From the NCBI RefSeq assembly GCF_003931565.1, contig NZ_RRYI01000001.1, positions 1 through 64,000 of the forward strand: a stretch of DNA of 64,000 nt. The letters are read 5' to 3'. Under the pieces are notes generated by a model. That model worked only from the letters and a program-made list of their open reading frames with translations. It did not search any database and was not told the origin of the DNA. Source of the stretch: Caulobacter sp. 602-1. GTDB taxonomy: Bacteria > Pseudomonadota > Alphaproteobacteria > Caulobacterales > Caulobacteraceae. Shown here piece by piece: positions 47,907-57,973 of this stretch. The position numbers and the translations under genes were made by a program. The stretch's first letter is position 1. The number at the start of each line of letters is the position of its first letter.

Positions 47907-48935
47907 TTAGGCTGGGGTCTTCTGCTTGATCAGGCCCTTGTCGTGCAGGAGCTGGGCGATCTGTACGGCGTTCAGCGCCGCGCCCTTGCGCAGATTGTCC
48001 GCCACGCACCACAGGGCGATGCCGTTCTCCACCGTCGGGTCGGTTCGGATGCGCGAGACGTAGACCGGGAATTCGCCGGCGCTTTCCTTCGGCGTCATGT
48101 AGCCGCCGTCCTCGCGCTTATCGATGACTTCCACGCCCTCGGCGTCGCGCAGGATCTCGCGGACGTCGTCCTCGTCCAGCGGGGTCTCGAACTCGATGTT
48201 CACGGCTTCGGCGTGGCCGACCATGACGGGCACGCGCACGCAGGTGGCGGTCAGCTTGATGGACGGATCCAAGATCTTCTTGGTCTCCATCATCATCTTC
48301 CACTCTTCCTTCGTATAGCCGTCCTCCATGAACACATCGATGTGCGGGATGACGTTGAAGGCGATCTGCTTGGTGAACTTCTTGGGCGGCGGCGCGCCCA
48401 GGACGAAGACGCCCTTGGTCTGGTCCCACAGCTCGTCCATGCCTTCCTTGCCCGCGCCCGACACCGACTGGTAGGTCGAGACGACGACGCGCTTGATCTT
48501 GGCTTCGGCGTGCAGGGGGGCCAGCACCACCACCAGCTGCGCGGTCGAGCAGTTGGGGTTGGCGATGATGTTCTTCGGCAGCTTGTCGACGGCGTTCGGG
48601 TTCACTTCCGGCACCACCAGCGGCACGTCCGGATCCATCCGGAAGTGGCTGCTGTTGTCGATGACGATCGGACCGGCCGCGCCGATCTTCTCGCCCCAGG
48701 CCTTGGAGATGGCGCCGCCGGCGCTCATCAGCACGATGTCGACCGTCGAGAAGTCGAACTTCTCCAGGTCCTCGCAGTGCAGGATCTGGCTGCCGAACGA
48801 GACTTCGACGCCGATGGATTTGCGGCTGGCGATGGCGTGCATCTTGTCCACGGGGAATTTGACTTCCTCGAGGATGTTGAACATCTCGCGGCCCACATTG
48901 CCCGTGGCGCCGACCACGGCGACCCGGTAACCCAT
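47907..48935 (-). CDS. asd: Aspartate-semialdehyde dehydrogenase
   Basis: The protein has 342 residues. The NADP motif is VVGATGNVGREM, the catalytic Cys is in IANPNCSTAQL, and the His is in GHAEAVNIEF. It catalyses the second step of the aspartate family pathway (Lys, Met, Thr and diaminopimelate). It has its own terminator and no operon partners. Confidence 0.96.
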   Translation of the reverse strand: MGYRVAVVGATGNVGREMFNILEEVKFPVDKMHAIASRKSIGVEVSFGSQILHCEDLEKFDFSTVDIVLMSAGGAISKAWGEKIGAAGPIVIDNSSHFRMDPDVPLVVPEVNPNAVDKLPKNIIANPNCSTAQLVVVLAPLHAEAKIKRVVVSTYQSVSGAGKEGMDELWDQTKGVFVLGAPPPKKFTKQIAFNVIPHIDVFMEDGYTKEEWKMMMETKKILDPSIKLTATCVRVPVMVGHAEAVNIEFETPLDEDDVREILRDAEGVEVIDKREDGGYMTPKESAGEFPVYVSRIRTDPTVENGIALWCVADNLRKGAALNAVQIAQLLHDKGLIKQKTPA

Positions 48936-49032
48936 CGCGCTCTCCTGAAACTGTGCCCGCGTACCGCGCGGAGCGAGGTTCCCGTACGCTTCATGGTCCC
49001 GGCGCGCAAGGCGAGGAAAGCTGGCGGGGCGA

Positions 49033-50382
49033 TCAGCCCGGCTTGCCAGCCGGAGCGGCGGGCTCGTCCTGGGCCTTCACGTCCAGGGTGAACTGCACCG
49101 GGATGGTGACGGTCAGGCCGTCGACGGTGTCGCCTTCCCGCGTCCAGGGGTTCATGCGCATGAGCTTGACCGCCTCGACCGCGGCCGCGCCGAAGCCGAG
49201 GCCGGCAGGGGTCTCGCGCGCGGGCTTGCAGTCGGCCAGCTCGCCGGTGGCGGTGACCGCGCACGTCGCCGCGCCCAGTCCCGAGGCGACTCCCGCCTTG
49301 GCGGCCGCTTGCGGATAGACCTCCGCCATGCCCTCGGCCGACAGGGTGCGGATCCAACGCGGCTTGGTCAGCTTGCGGGCCTCGGGCGCCGCCGGATCAC
49401 GGAAGCGGAAGGGCAGGTCGATCTTGTAGTCCTTGAAGGTCTTGGCGTCGGCCGGACCGATATTGACCATGAACAGTTTCGAGAGGTCCTGGGCGGCCTT
49501 GCCGAAGCCCTTGCCGCGCGGGTTTTCGGAGATCACGTCGCAGCTGCGCAGCTGGCCGGTCTTCATGAGGACGCAACGCAGGGCGGCCTGACCGAACGGC
49601 TCGCCGGCCGCGGCCTTGGGCCAGGCGGCGGCGAGCTCGGCCTGGGTGGGGACGCGGCTCCAGGGCGGGTCCAGCACGATGGAGGTAGTGTTGATCGGCG
49701 CGGCGCCGCGCGGCTCCTCCCAGGTGATCGGGATGGTGACCTCGCCGCCCGCCACGGCGCGGCCGCCGCGGATCTTGGGCGACATCCGAAACTGCGGAGC
49801 CAGCTGCAGACCGGCGCCGCCGAAGTCCATGCCTTGGGGCGATTCCGAGAGCACCCGGCAGGCCTCGAGAAAACCCTCGACCGTGGCCTTGCAGCGGATC
49901 GTGGCCTTGCCGCCGACGCGCCTGTCCAGCGCCTTCTTGGGGAAGACATTGGCGATCTCGGCGCCGTTGGGTTTGCGGACCCAGTCCGGATTGGCGTCGC
50001 CGGGGGCCAGGAACTCCAAGGTGGTGCGGACCGGCCGCCCCTCGACCGAGGCGCCCTGGGCGTCCTTCGTCGCGATCCGCTCATAGCCGACCACCGACAG
50101 GGCGGCTTCGCCGAAGCCCTGGCCGACGGGATCCTCGCGCAGCACCTTGCAGTCGACCAGGCGTCCGCCCTTGTCGGCGACGCAGCCCAGCATGGCCTTG
50201 CCGGTGACGGTCGCGCCCTTGGGGAAGGCGGCCTTCATCTTGGCCTGGGGCACGCGGGTGACGAAGTTCGGCCGCCAGCCCGAGGGCGGGGCGTCGTCTT
50301 CGGCCTGGGCCAGGGCGACCGTCGACAGGGCGGTGGCGAAAAGGCCGGCCGTGAGCATGGCCAGCAGGAGGGAGCGCGACAC
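49033..50382 (-). CDS. Exported protein with four TonB-C-like repeats
   Basis: The protein has 449 residues with a signal peptide (to about residue 26, ending ALAQA). Four repeats of about 100 residues follow. Each has a paired Cys and a Gly-Phe-Gly turn: GCVADKGGRLVDCKV..GQGFG, RCKATVEGFLEACRV..GMDFG, RCVLMKTGQLRSCDV..GKGFG and TCAVTATGELADCKP..GLGFG. This is the TonB C-terminal fold, which normally occurs once after a membrane anchor and Pro-rich spacer, both missing here. The Cys pairs probably form disulfides in the periplasm. The partner is unknown. Confidence 0.8.
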   Translation of the reverse strand: MSRSLLLAMLTAGLFATALSTVALAQAEDDAPPSGWRPNFVTRVPQAKMKAAFPKGATVTGKAMLGCVADKGGRLVDCKVLREDPVGQGFGEAALSVVGYERIATKDAQGASVEGRPVRTTLEFLAPGDANPDWVRKPNGAEIANVFPKKALDRRVGGKATIRCKATVEGFLEACRVLSESPQGMDFGGAGLQLAPQFRMSPKIRGGRAVAGGEVTIPITWEEPRGAAPINTTSIVLDPPWSRVPTQAELAAAWPKAAAGEPFGQAALRCVLMKTGQLRSCDVISENPRGKGFGKAAQDLSKLFMVNIGPADAKTFKDYKIDLPFRFRDPAAPEARKLTKPRWIRTLSAEGMAEVYPQAAAKAGVASGLGAATCAVTATGELADCKPARETPAGLGFGAAAVEAVKLMRMNPWTREGDTVDGLTVTIPVQFTLDVKAQDEPAAPAGKPG

Positions 50383-50508
50383 GGGAAACCCCTGGAACCA
50401 GCCGGCGCACGACCCCTTCGCGGCTCGACCTTAGGTGGAGGCTAAGCGATCCATTTGCGCGCCGCCAGAGGGTTCCCGACGCCCCTCGCGCCCCCTATGT
50501 TGCCGGCC

Positions 50509-53400
50509 ATGACCGACGCCGCCGCGCCCCCGCTTCCGAACGTTTCCGATCTGACCCAGGACGGCCCCGCCGTCCGGCTCTTCCTGGTCGACGGCTCGGC
50601 CTATCTGTTCCGCGCCTATCACGCCCTGCCGCCGCTGACCCGCAAGAGCGACGGCCTGCCGGTAGGCGCCGTCCAGGGCTTCTGCAACATGCTGTGGAAG
50701 CTGATGCGCGACATGCAGGGCGACACGCCCACCCACCTGGCGGTGATCTGGGACCACTCTGAGAAGACGTTCCGCAACACCCTCTACGACAAGTACAAGG
50801 CCCACCGTCCGCCGCCGCCGGAAGACCTGATCCCGCAGTTCCCGCTGGTGCGCGAGGCCACTCGGGCGTTCGGCGTGCCGGCCATCGAGCTGCCCGGCTA
50901 CGAGGCCGACGACCTGATCGCCGCCTACGCCTGCAAGGCCCGCGAGGTCGGCGGCGAGGCGGTGATCGTCTCGTCCGACAAGGACCTGATGCAGCTGGTC
51001 GGCGACGGCGTCTCGATGTTCGACCCGATGAAGGGCGTGCGGATCGAGCGCGAGCAGGTGTTCGAGAAGTTCGGCGTCTATCCGGACAAGGTCGTCGACG
51101 TTCAGGCCCTGTGCGGCGACAGCGTCGACAACGTGCCGGGCGCGCCGGGGATCGGGATCAAGACCGCCGCTCAGCTGATCACCGAATATGGCGACCTCGA
51201 CACCCTGCTGGCCCGGGCCGGCGAGATCAAGCAGCCCAAGCGCCGCGAGACCCTGATCGAATTCGCCGACCAGATCCGCCTGTCGCGAGCCCTGGTCAAG
51301 CTGGACTGCGACACGCCGCTACCCCAGCCGCTGGATGAGTTGACCGTGCGCGAGCCGGACAAGGAGGTCCTGGCGGCCTTCCTCGAACAGATGGAGTTCC
51401 GCACCCTGGCTCGCCGGGTCGGCGACGGCTCGGCCGCTGCGGCGCCGGGCACGCTCGAGCGGGCGCCGGCCCAGCCCAAGGCGCCGGTCAGCACGGTGTC
51501 GTACATGGGCGCGGCCGCGCGCGCCGCCGCCAGCGCGGTGGCCGAGCCGATCAGCATCGACCATGCGTCCTATGTCCGCATCCAGGATCTCGACACCCTG
51601 AAGGCCTGGGTCGCCAAGGCCACGGCCAAGGGCGTGGTGGCCTTCGACACCGAGACCGACGCCCTGTCGTCGGCCACGGCCGGTCTGTGCGGCGTGTCCC
51701 TGGCCATCAACGCCGGCGAGGCCTGCTATATCCCGGTCGGCCACTGCGAGAAGGACGGCCTGGCGCTGGAGGCCGCCGCCGACCTGGTGCAGATCCCGCT
51801 GGAGGAGGTCATCGCGACCCTGAAGCCGCTGCTGGAGGATCCGGCGGTGCTGAAGGTGGCGCAGAACGCCAAGTACGACATCGCCGTCCTGGCCCGCCAC
51901 GGGATCCAGGTCGCGCCGATCGACGACACCATGCTGATCTCCTACGTGCTGGAGGCGGGCCTGCATGGCCACGGCATGGACGAACTGTCGGAGCTGCACC
52001 TGGGTTACAAGCCGATCCCGTTCAAGCAGGTGGCCGGGACGGGCAAGGCCCAGATCAGCTTCAAGCATGTGGGCCTGAACGAGGCGACGGCCTATGCCGC
52101 CGAGGACGCCGACGTCACCCTGCGCCTTTGGCAGACGCTGAAGCCGCGCCTGGCCCGCGAGGGCCTGGCGACCGTCTACGAGACGCTGGAACGCCCGCTG
52201 CCGGCCGTGCTGGCGATGATGGAGAACAACGGGGTCAAGGTCGATCCCGAGGCGCTGCGCCTGCTCTCCAACGAGTTCTCGCTGCGCATGGCCAAGTTCG
52301 AGGCGCGCGCCCAGGAGATCGTCGGCCGCCCCTTCAACCTGGGCAGCCCCAAGCAGATCGGCGACGTGCTGTTCGGCGAGATGAGCATGAAGGGCGGCAA
52401 GAAGACCGCCACCGGCCAATGGTCGACCGACAGCGACGTGCTGGAGAGCCTGGCGCTGGAGCACGAACTGCCGCGCGTCCTGCTCGACTGGCGCCAGCTC
52501 TCCAAGCTGAAGGGCACCTACACCGAGAACCTGGTCGCCGCGATCGCCGAGTCCACGGGACGGGTCCACACCTCCTACGCCCTGGCGGCCACGACGACGG
52601 GCCGCCTGTCCTCGTCCGACCCGAACCTGCAGAACATCCCGGTCCGCACCGAGGAAGGCCGCAAGATCCGCAAGGCGTTCATCGCGCCGCCGGGCAAGGT
52701 GCTGATCAGCGCCGACTACAGCCAGATCGAGCTGCGCCTCCTGGCCCATATCGGCGACATTCCGCAGCTGAAAAAGGCGTTCCAGCAGGGCCTGGACATC
52801 CACGCCATGACGGCCTCGGAGATGTTCGACACGCCGATCGAGGGCATGGATCCCATGATCCGCCGCCGGGCCAAGGCGATCAATTTCGGCATCGTCTACG
52901 GCATCAGCGCCTTCGGTCTCGCCAACCAGTTGGGCATCGGCCAGGGCGAGGCCGGGGCCTATATCAAGACCTATTTCGAGCGCTTCCCGGGTATTCAGGC
53001 CTATATGGACGCGACCAAGGCCTTCGTGCGCGAGCACGGCTACGTCTCGACCATCTTCGGCCGCAAGATCAACATCCCGGAGATTCAGTCCAAATCGGTC
53101 GGCCAGCGACAGTTCGCCGAGCGCGCGGCGATCAACGCGCCGATCCAGGGGGCGGCCGCCGACGTCATGCGCCGGGCCATGATCCGTATGCCCGCCGCCC
53201 TCGAGGCGGCTGGTCTCGAGGCGCGGATGCTGCTGCAGGTGCACGACGAACTGGTCTTCGAAGCGCCCGAGGCGGAAGCCGACCGCGCCTGCGCGGTGAT
53301 CAGCGAGGTCATGGAAAAGGCCGCCGAGCCGGCGGTGGCCCTGTCGGTGCCGCTTACGGTCGAGGCCCGCGCCGCGCTCAACTGGGATGAGGCCCACTGA
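50509..53400 (+). CDS. polA: DNA polymerase I
   Basis: The protein has 963 residues from ATG 50509. The 5'-3' exonuclease domain (about 20-310) has DGSAYLFRAYHA and GYEADDLIA. The 3'-5' proofreading domain (about 350-560) keeps the DxE motif (AFDTETDAL) and later DYS acidic residues, so it is probably active. The polymerase domain has SADYSQIELRLLAHIG, RRRAKAINFGIVYG and QVHDELVFE. It fills gaps in repair and replaces RNA primers. The start could also be ATG 50497. Confidence 0.96.
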   Translation: MTDAAAPPLPNVSDLTQDGPAVRLFLVDGSAYLFRAYHALPPLTRKSDGLPVGAVQGFCNMLWKLMRDMQGDTPTHLAVIWDHSEKTFRNTLYDKYKAHRPPPPEDLIPQFPLVREATRAFGVPAIELPGYEADDLIAAYACKAREVGGEAVIVSSDKDLMQLVGDGVSMFDPMKGVRIEREQVFEKFGVYPDKVVDVQALCGDSVDNVPGAPGIGIKTAAQLITEYGDLDTLLARAGEIKQPKRRETLIEFADQIRLSRALVKLDCDTPLPQPLDELTVREPDKEVLAAFLEQMEFRTLARRVGDGSAAAAPGTLERAPAQPKAPVSTVSYMGAAARAAASAVAEPISIDHASYVRIQDLDTLKAWVAKATAKGVVAFDTETDALSSATAGLCGVSLAINAGEACYIPVGHCEKDGLALEAAADLVQIPLEEVIATLKPLLEDPAVLKVAQNAKYDIAVLARHGIQVAPIDDTMLISYVLEAGLHGHGMDELSELHLGYKPIPFKQVAGTGKAQISFKHVGLNEATAYAAEDADVTLRLWQTLKPRLAREGLATVYETLERPLPAVLAMMENNGVKVDPEALRLLSNEFSLRMAKFEARAQEIVGRPFNLGSPKQIGDVLFGEMSMKGGKKTATGQWSTDSDVLESLALEHELPRVLLDWRQLSKLKGTYTENLVAAIAESTGRVHTSYALAATTTGRLSSSDPNLQNIPVRTEEGRKIRKAFIAPPGKVLISADYSQIELRLLAHIGDIPQLKKAFQQGLDIHAMTASEMFDTPIEGMDPMIRRRAKAINFGIVYGISAFGLANQLGIGQGEAGAYIKTYFERFPGIQAYMDATKAFVREHGYVSTIFGRKINIPEIQSKSVGQRQFAERAAINAPIQGAAADVMRRAMIRMPAALEAAGLEARMLLQVHDELVFEAPEAEADRACAVISEVMEKAAEPAVALSVPLTVEARAALNWDEAH

Positions 53401-53576
53401 TCAAAATAAAGGCGAAATGGTCGTTCGTGCGACATTCCGCCACGGGACGGTTAATGCCCCAGCAAGGGTTCGGGGCTCACTGCTATCCGTGACGCCCGCG
53501 AACCGTAGTGCAGTTTCAAAGAGTAGTGTTATCCGAGGTTTAGCGGTCGCCGCCCCATTTCGAGGAGCCCCGGCCG

Positions 53577-55535
53577 GTGTCTTTTGGCGATCTGAAAATT
53601 CCGCACAAGCTGATGGCGGTCTTCGCTGTCATGCTCACGACCATCGTTGTGATGGGCGTGTCCCTCTACGCCAACAAGGTCGCCCTCGCTCATTCCGTGG
53701 AACGCACCGAGCGCGCCTATGAGATGCTGCGCCAGGCGGATACGGCGGCCTTCCGCCTGACCCGTCAGGAGAATTCGCTGCGCGGCTTCCTGCTGTCGGG
53801 CGACAACTACTACGTCCAGCGCCTGGAAGAGGCGCACAAGCCGAAGTTCCTGAAGGCGCTGGACGAGATGCGCGCGCTGGCCGCCGGCGACCAGGAAGAC
53901 CTGGCCCGCATCGCCGCCGTCGACGCCGCCTACGCCAACTATCGCAAGATGGCCATCGAGCCGGGCGAGCGGCTGGGCGCAGATCCGGCCACTCGTCCTC
54001 AGGCGGTCGAGCTTGTGCGCAACGACGGCGTCGCCGACAAGGCGGTCGAGCCGGTCGAAAACGCCATCGAAGCCATCACCAAGAACGCCGAGGCCGAACT
54101 GGCGACGGAGGCCGCCGCCCAGAAGAAGGCCTCGCTGGAATCGACCCTGGCCCTGGCCATCGGCATCCTGATCACGGCCGGCATCGCCATCGCCGGCGGC
54201 CTGCTGCTGACCGGCGCCATCGCGGCGCCCGTCACCGCCATGACCAACGCCATGCGCCGGCTCGCCTCGGGCGACAGCACGGTCGAGGTGCCGGCCCAGG
54301 GCCGCAAGGACGAGATCGGCCAAATGGCCGCCGCCGTCGCCTACTTCAAGGATTCCGAGGCCGAGAAGGTCCGCATCGAGGCCGCCGCCGCCGAGCATCG
54401 CCGGGCCGCCGACAACGAGCGCGCCGCCAACGAGGCCGAGAAGGCCGAGATCGCCCGCAACGACGCCATCGCCATCGCCGCCCTCAACGAGGCTCTGGAC
54501 CACATGGCCGGCGGCGATCTGACCCACCGCATCACCACGACCTTCGATCCCAAGGCCGAAAGCCTCAAGGCCAACTTCAACGCGGCCGCCGACCGCATGC
54601 AGCAGGCGATCCAGTCGATCAACATGGCTACCGGCGGCGTCAACAGCGGCGCCGACGAGATCGCCGAAGCCTCCGACAATCTTTCGCGCCGGACGGAACA
54701 GCAGGCCGCGAGTCTGGAAGAGACCGCCGCCGCCCTGGACCAGATCACCGCGACGGTCCGCAAGACCGCCTCGGGCGCCAAGGAGGCCTCGCAGGTCGTG
54801 GCCAACGCCCGGTCGGACGCCGAACGCTCGGGCCGGATCGTCGGCCAGGCCGTCGCGGCCATGACCGAGATCGAGACCTCGTCCAATCAGGTCAGCCAGA
54901 TCATCGGGGTGATCGACGAGATCGCCTTCCAGACCAATCTTCTGGCCCTGAACGCCGGCGTCGAGGCCGCTCGCGCGGGTGAAGCCGGCCGCGGTTTCGC
55001 GGTCGTCGCCCAGGAAGTGCGGGCCTTGGCCCAGCGCTCGGCCGACGCCGCCAAGGAGATCAAGACCCTGATCTCGACCTCGACCCAGCAGGTCGAGACG
55101 GGCGTGGACCTGGTCGGCCAGACCGGCGAGGCGCTTAGCCGCATCGTCGAGCAGGTCGCCTCGATCGACGCGCTGATGAAAGAGATCTCGGCCTCGACCA
55201 CCGAGCAGGCCACGGGCCTCAACGAGGTCAACGGCGCGGTGAACCAGATGGACCAGGTCGTCCAGCAGAACGCCGCCATGGTCGAGGAGGCCACCGCCGC
55301 CTCGCACTCGCTGAAGAACGAGGCCAAGGCCCTGATGGAGCTGGTTGGCCGCTTCCGCGTGGCCGAGAGCGCCGCCCCGGCCACGTCGCGTCCGGCTCAA
55401 ACGACCTATCGTCCGCCAGCTCAGGCCCAGGCTCGGCCTGCAGCCCGGCCCGCGCCCGCGCGACCGGCGGTCACGGCTCGCCCAGGGCGCGGTTCGGCCG
55501 CCGTGGCGGTCAGCGAGGATTGGGAAGAGTTCTGA
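53577..55535 (+). CDS. Methyl-accepting chemotaxis protein
   Basis: The protein has 652 residues from GTG 53577 ([16 protein letters not shown]). Two membrane helices (about 12-30 and 185-208) flank a periplasmic sensor of about 150 residues of the small helical type, followed by HAMP and a long signalling domain with the tip [22 protein letters not shown]. An Ala/Pro-rich linker leads to a C-terminal EDWEEF, resembling the CheR/CheB-docking pentapeptide of Caulobacter receptors. The ligand is unknown. Confidence 0.94.
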   Translation: MSFGDLKIPHKLMAVFAVMLTTIVVMGVSLYANKVALAHSVERTERAYEMLRQADTAAFRLTRQENSLRGFLLSGDNYYVQRLEEAHKPKFLKALDEMRALAAGDQEDLARIAAVDAAYANYRKMAIEPGERLGADPATRPQAVELVRNDGVADKAVEPVENAIEAITKNAEAELATEAAAQKKASLESTLALAIGILITAGIAIAGGLLLTGAIAAPVTAMTNAMRRLASGDSTVEVPAQGRKDEIGQMAAAVAYFKDSEAEKVRIEAAAAEHRRAADNERAANEAEKAEIARNDAIAIAALNEALDHMAGGDLTHRITTTFDPKAESLKANFNAAADRMQQAIQSINMATGGVNSGADEIAEASDNLSRRTEQQAASLEETAAALDQITATVRKTASGAKEASQVVANARSDAERSGRIVGQAVAAMTEIETSSNQVSQIIGVIDEIAFQTNLLALNAGVEAARAGEAGRGFAVVAQEVRALAQRSADAAKEIKTLISTSTQQVETGVDLVGQTGEALSRIVEQVASIDALMKEISASTTEQATGLNEVNGAVNQMDQVVQQNAAMVEEATAASHSLKNEAKALMELVGRFRVAESAAPATSRPAQTTYRPPAQAQARPAARPAPARPAVTARPGRGSAAVAVSEDWEEF

Positions 55536-55561
55536 TCGTCCAACGATCGGCGGACGATCGG

Positions 55562-55590
55562 GAGGCTCTCCGAGAAACCGGGGAGCCTTT
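55562..55590 (+). terminator. Probable terminator of the chemoreceptor gene
   Basis: The imperfect stem AGGCTCTCCG/CGGGGAGCCT has loop AGAAAC and is followed by TTTCG, 30 nt after the stop. The T-run is short. Confidence 0.6.
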
Positions 55591-55602
55591 CGCCTATCCG
55601 CT

Positions 55603-55740
55603 TCAGCCGCGGTTCAGCGCGATCGTCTCGAACGACGATTGAGTGGTCCGGGGGCCGTGGCTCGGGTTCGGCGTCGGCAGGGCCAGGCCGATCGCGGCGG
55701 CGATCAGCAGGGCGACGGTGAAGAAGGCCTTGGCAGCCAT
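55603..55740 (-). CDS. 45-residue exported peptide
   Basis: The open frame opens with MAAKAFFTVALLIAAAIGLA, a textbook signal sequence or single helix, followed by a short hydrophilic tail LPTPNPSHGPRTTQSSFETI and ALNRG. A purine-rich GAGATAGGA lies directly upstream of the ATG. It sits alone between the chemoreceptor and the thiolase repeat region. I do not recognise it. If cleaved after ALA, a peptide of about 24 residues would be released. Confidence 0.6.
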   Translation of the reverse strand: MAAKAFFTVALLIAAAIGLALPTPNPSHGPRTTQSSFETIALNRG

Positions 55741-55866
55741 GTCCTATCTCGGGTCTGACGTCTTGAAGCGACAATTCGCGGGCGTCGACGAGGGCCTAGA
55801 TGGCCTCGCCGCCGCCAGGTTCAAGGCCCGGGTTCCTGTGGTCCCGAAGCGTCCTGATCCAATAGG

Positions 55867-55904
55867 AAAGGCCGGAAACCCGCTTGTGGGTTCCCGGCCT
55901 TTTT
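55867..55904. terminator. Strong intrinsic terminator
   Basis: The stem AAAGGCCGGAAACCC/GGGTTCCCGGCCTTT has loop GCTTGT, is followed by TTTTA on the + strand, and has A-rich sequence on the other side. It can stop transcription arriving from the thiolase repeats on the minus strand. Confidence 0.85.
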
Positions 55905-55932
55905 AGGATCGATGCGCTGCGAAAGCGGACTT

Positions 55933-56158
55933 AGAAGATTTCGAACAGGCCGGCGGCGCCGCGCTGAGATCGCGAGGAGCGATCTCAGCCACTCTTAGTG
56001 ATGGGCGCCGTCCTCCGTCCTGATCGAAATCAGAAGATTTCGAACAGGCCGGCGGCGCCGCGCTGAGATCGCGAAGAGCGATCTCAGCCACTCTTAGTGA
56101 TGGGCGCCGTCCTCCGTCCTGATCGAAATCAGAAGATTTCGAACAGGCCGGCGGCGCC
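55933..56158 (-). repeat. 99-bp tandem repeat made from the 3' end of the thiolase gene
   Basis: Two copies of a 99-bp unit (55933-56031 and 56032-56130) differ at one base. A third, partial copy of 28 bp (56131-56158) is the genuine thiolase 3' end. Each unit therefore holds the last nine thiolase codons and stop plus about 70 bp of trailer, including a perfect 11-bp hairpin GCTGAGATCGC/GCGATCTCAGC with a 5-base loop. The region between the small peptide gene and the thiolase holds nothing else except the terminator. Confidence 0.92.
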
Positions 56159-57316
56159 CATGCCACCGCCGATGCACATGGTCACCACGCCCAGCTTGGC
56201 CTTGCGGCGCTTGCCTTCCAGCAGCAGGTGGCCCGCGCAGCGGGCGCCGGTCATGCCGAAGGGGTGGCCGATCGCGATCGAGCCGCCATTGACGTTGTAC
56301 TTCTCCGGATCGATGCCGAGGCGGTCGCGGCTGTAGAGGCACTGCGAGGCGAAGGCCTCGTTCAGTTCCCACAGGTCGATGTCGTCGACCTTGAGGCCGT
56401 GGCGTTCCAAGAGGCGCGGTACGGCGAAGACCGGGCCGATGCCCATTTCGTCGGGCTCGCAGCCGGCGATGGCGAAGCCCTTGAACAGGCCCAGCGGCTC
56501 CAGGCCGCGCTTGGCGGCTTCCTTGGCTTCCATGACCACCACGGCGGCGGCGCCGTCCGACAGCTGGCTAGCGTTGCCGGCGGTGACGAAGTTGCCCGGA
56601 CCCTTGACCGGCTCCAGCTTGGCCAGGCCCTCGAGGGTGGTTTCCGGACGGTTGCACTCGTCCTTGGTGACGACGTAGTCGACCAGGCTCTCTTCCTTGG
56701 TCTCCTTGTTGACCGCCTTCATCTTGGTGGCCATCGGCACGATCTCGTTGTCGAACAGACCGGCGGCCTGGGCCGCGGCGATGCGCTGCTGGCTGCGCAG
56801 CGAATATTCGTCCTGGTACTCGCGGCTGATGTTGTAGCGCTTGGCCACGATGTCGGCGGTGTCGATCATCGCCATCCACAGGGCCGGCTTTTCCTTCATC
56901 AGCTTGTCTTCGGTGATGTGGAAGCGGTTCATGTGGCCGCCGCCCTGCACCAGCGAGATCGACTCCACGCCGCCGCCGATGGCGACCGGTGCGCCGTCGT
57001 TGCGGATGTAGTTGGCCGCCGTGGCGATGGCCTGAAGGCCCGACGAGCAGAAGCGGTTGACGGTCTGGCCCGAGGTGGTCACCGGCAGGCCGGCCCAGAT
57101 GGCGGCGTTGCGGGCGACGTTCATGCCCGTGGCGCCTTCGGGGCCGCCGCAGCCCAGCACGACGTCCTCGACTTCCGGGCCGTCGAGACCCGCGCGGCTC
57201 ACCGCGTGCTGAATCGCGTGGCCGGCCATGGCCGCGCCATGGGTGTTGTTGAAGCCGCCCCGATTGGACTTGGCCAGGCCCGTGCGGGCGTAAGAGACGA
57301 TAACCGCTTCGCGCAT
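56129..57316 (-). CDS. Acetyl-CoA acyltransferase (thiolase)
   Basis: The protein has 395 residues. The nucleophilic Cys is in [13 protein letters not shown], the His in [15 protein letters not shown], and the second Cys in [13 protein letters not shown]. This is the FadA-type degradative thiolase of fatty-acid beta-oxidation; a biosynthetic thiolase is not excluded. The C-terminal GLFEIF segment is copied twice downstream. A palindromic AAAC-N4-GTTT site overlaps its promoter. Confidence 0.93.
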   Translation of the reverse strand: MREAVIVSYARTGLAKSNRGGFNNTHGAAMAGHAIQHAVSRAGLDGPEVEDVVLGCGGPEGATGMNVARNAAIWAGLPVTTSGQTVNRFCSSGLQAIATAANYIRNDGAPVAIGGGVESISLVQGGGHMNRFHITEDKLMKEKPALWMAMIDTADIVAKRYNISREYQDEYSLRSQQRIAAAQAAGLFDNEIVPMATKMKAVNKETKEESLVDYVVTKDECNRPETTLEGLAKLEPVKGPGNFVTAGNASQLSDGAAAVVVMEAKEAAKRGLEPLGLFKGFAIAGCEPDEMGIGPVFAVPRLLERHGLKVDDIDLWELNEAFASQCLYSRDRLGIDPEKYNVNGGSIAIGHPFGMTGARCAGHLLLEGKRRKAKLGVVTMCIGGGMGAAGLFEIF

Positions 57317-57332
57317 AGAGGCGCACTCCCCG

Positions 57333-57349
57333 TTAAACGTTAGTTTGAA
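57333..57349 (-). promoter_or_regulatory. Operator-like palindrome upstream of the thiolase gene
   Basis: TTAAAC-GTTA-GTTTGAA ends 17 nt upstream of the thiolase start and has an exact AAAC-N4-GTTT core. It is closely related to the perfect palindrome before the SDR gene (26049-26068), with the same arm spacing and same distance from the start codon. Confidence 0.55.
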
Positions 57350-57411
57350 TTGGCCTCACCCTAAACCGGCTTTCCGCGCGGCGAAAGATGACGCTTGCGT
57401 CAACGGCAGGT

Positions 57412-57843
57412 CTATTCTCCGAACCCTTCGCCCGGCTCCATCGGCGCGAGGCGGATCAGTCGCGAGTCCTCGACCGCCGCCGTGCGATGCTGGACAAAGG
57501 CGCGGTAGTCCGGATTCGTGACCATGGCCAGGAAGGCGCCGGCGTTCGGATATTCGGCGATGAAGGCCAGGTCCCAGCGCTCGTCGGTCGGTCCGGTGAC
57601 CACGCCCTCGGGCCGTCCGGCCCAGACCTGGCGACCGCCCAGGCTGGCGAACAGCACGGCGGTGGTGCGGCCGTATTCGCGATAGGCCTCGAGGCCGCTC
57701 ATGCCCTTGCGGTGGTTGGGATGGCTTTCGGGGTAGTCGGCGACCGCCCTTAGCCGCACGAGGTTGAGCATCTGGATCGGCGTGTCGCGCGGCAGGGCCT
57801 TGAACGCGTCGAACTGCTCGCGGGTGGGGTCGATGCTGGACAA
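57412..57843 (-). CDS. DUF1330-family protein
   Basis: The protein has 143 residues of the ferredoxin-like alpha/beta barrel type. Signatures are IQMLNLVRLRA, AYREYGRTTAVLF and RWDLAFIAEYPNAGAFLAM. The family is small, cytoplasmic and of unknown function; many members lie near lipid or fatty-acid genes, as here. It is separated from the thiolase gene by about 95 nt on the same strand. Confidence 0.85.
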   Translation of the reverse strand: MSSIDPTREQFDAFKALPRDTPIQMLNLVRLRAVADYPESHPNHRKGMSGLEAYREYGRTTAVLFASLGGRQVWAGRPEGVVTGPTDERWDLAFIAEYPNAGAFLAMVTNPDYRAFVQHRTAAVEDSRLIRLAPMEPGEGFGE

Positions 57844-57876
57844 GGGTTCCTCCGATGTCGGCGCCTCGGCGCTCTT

Positions 57877-57902
57877 GTTCTGGCCGCATGGGAGGCCAGA
57901 AC
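57877..57902. other. 9-bp inverted repeat between the DUF1330 and TPM genes
   Basis: GTTCTGGCC-GCATGGGA-GGCCAGAAC is a perfect inverted repeat 34 nt upstream of the DUF1330 start and 72 nt after the TPM operon on the same strand. Without a T-run it could be an operator for the DUF1330 gene or the 3' hairpin of the TPM operon. Confidence 0.5.
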
Positions 57903-57973
57903 CGGAACAACGCCAAGCTCAATATCGTGAGGGCGGCGGCTTCGGCGGAGCGCGGACGGCTGTCGCCCGCCTC

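Noticed and set aside
55903-56166. 87-codon frame with a 33-residue repeat
   Set aside because: It is the 99-bp tandem repeat read in another frame, not a repeat protein.
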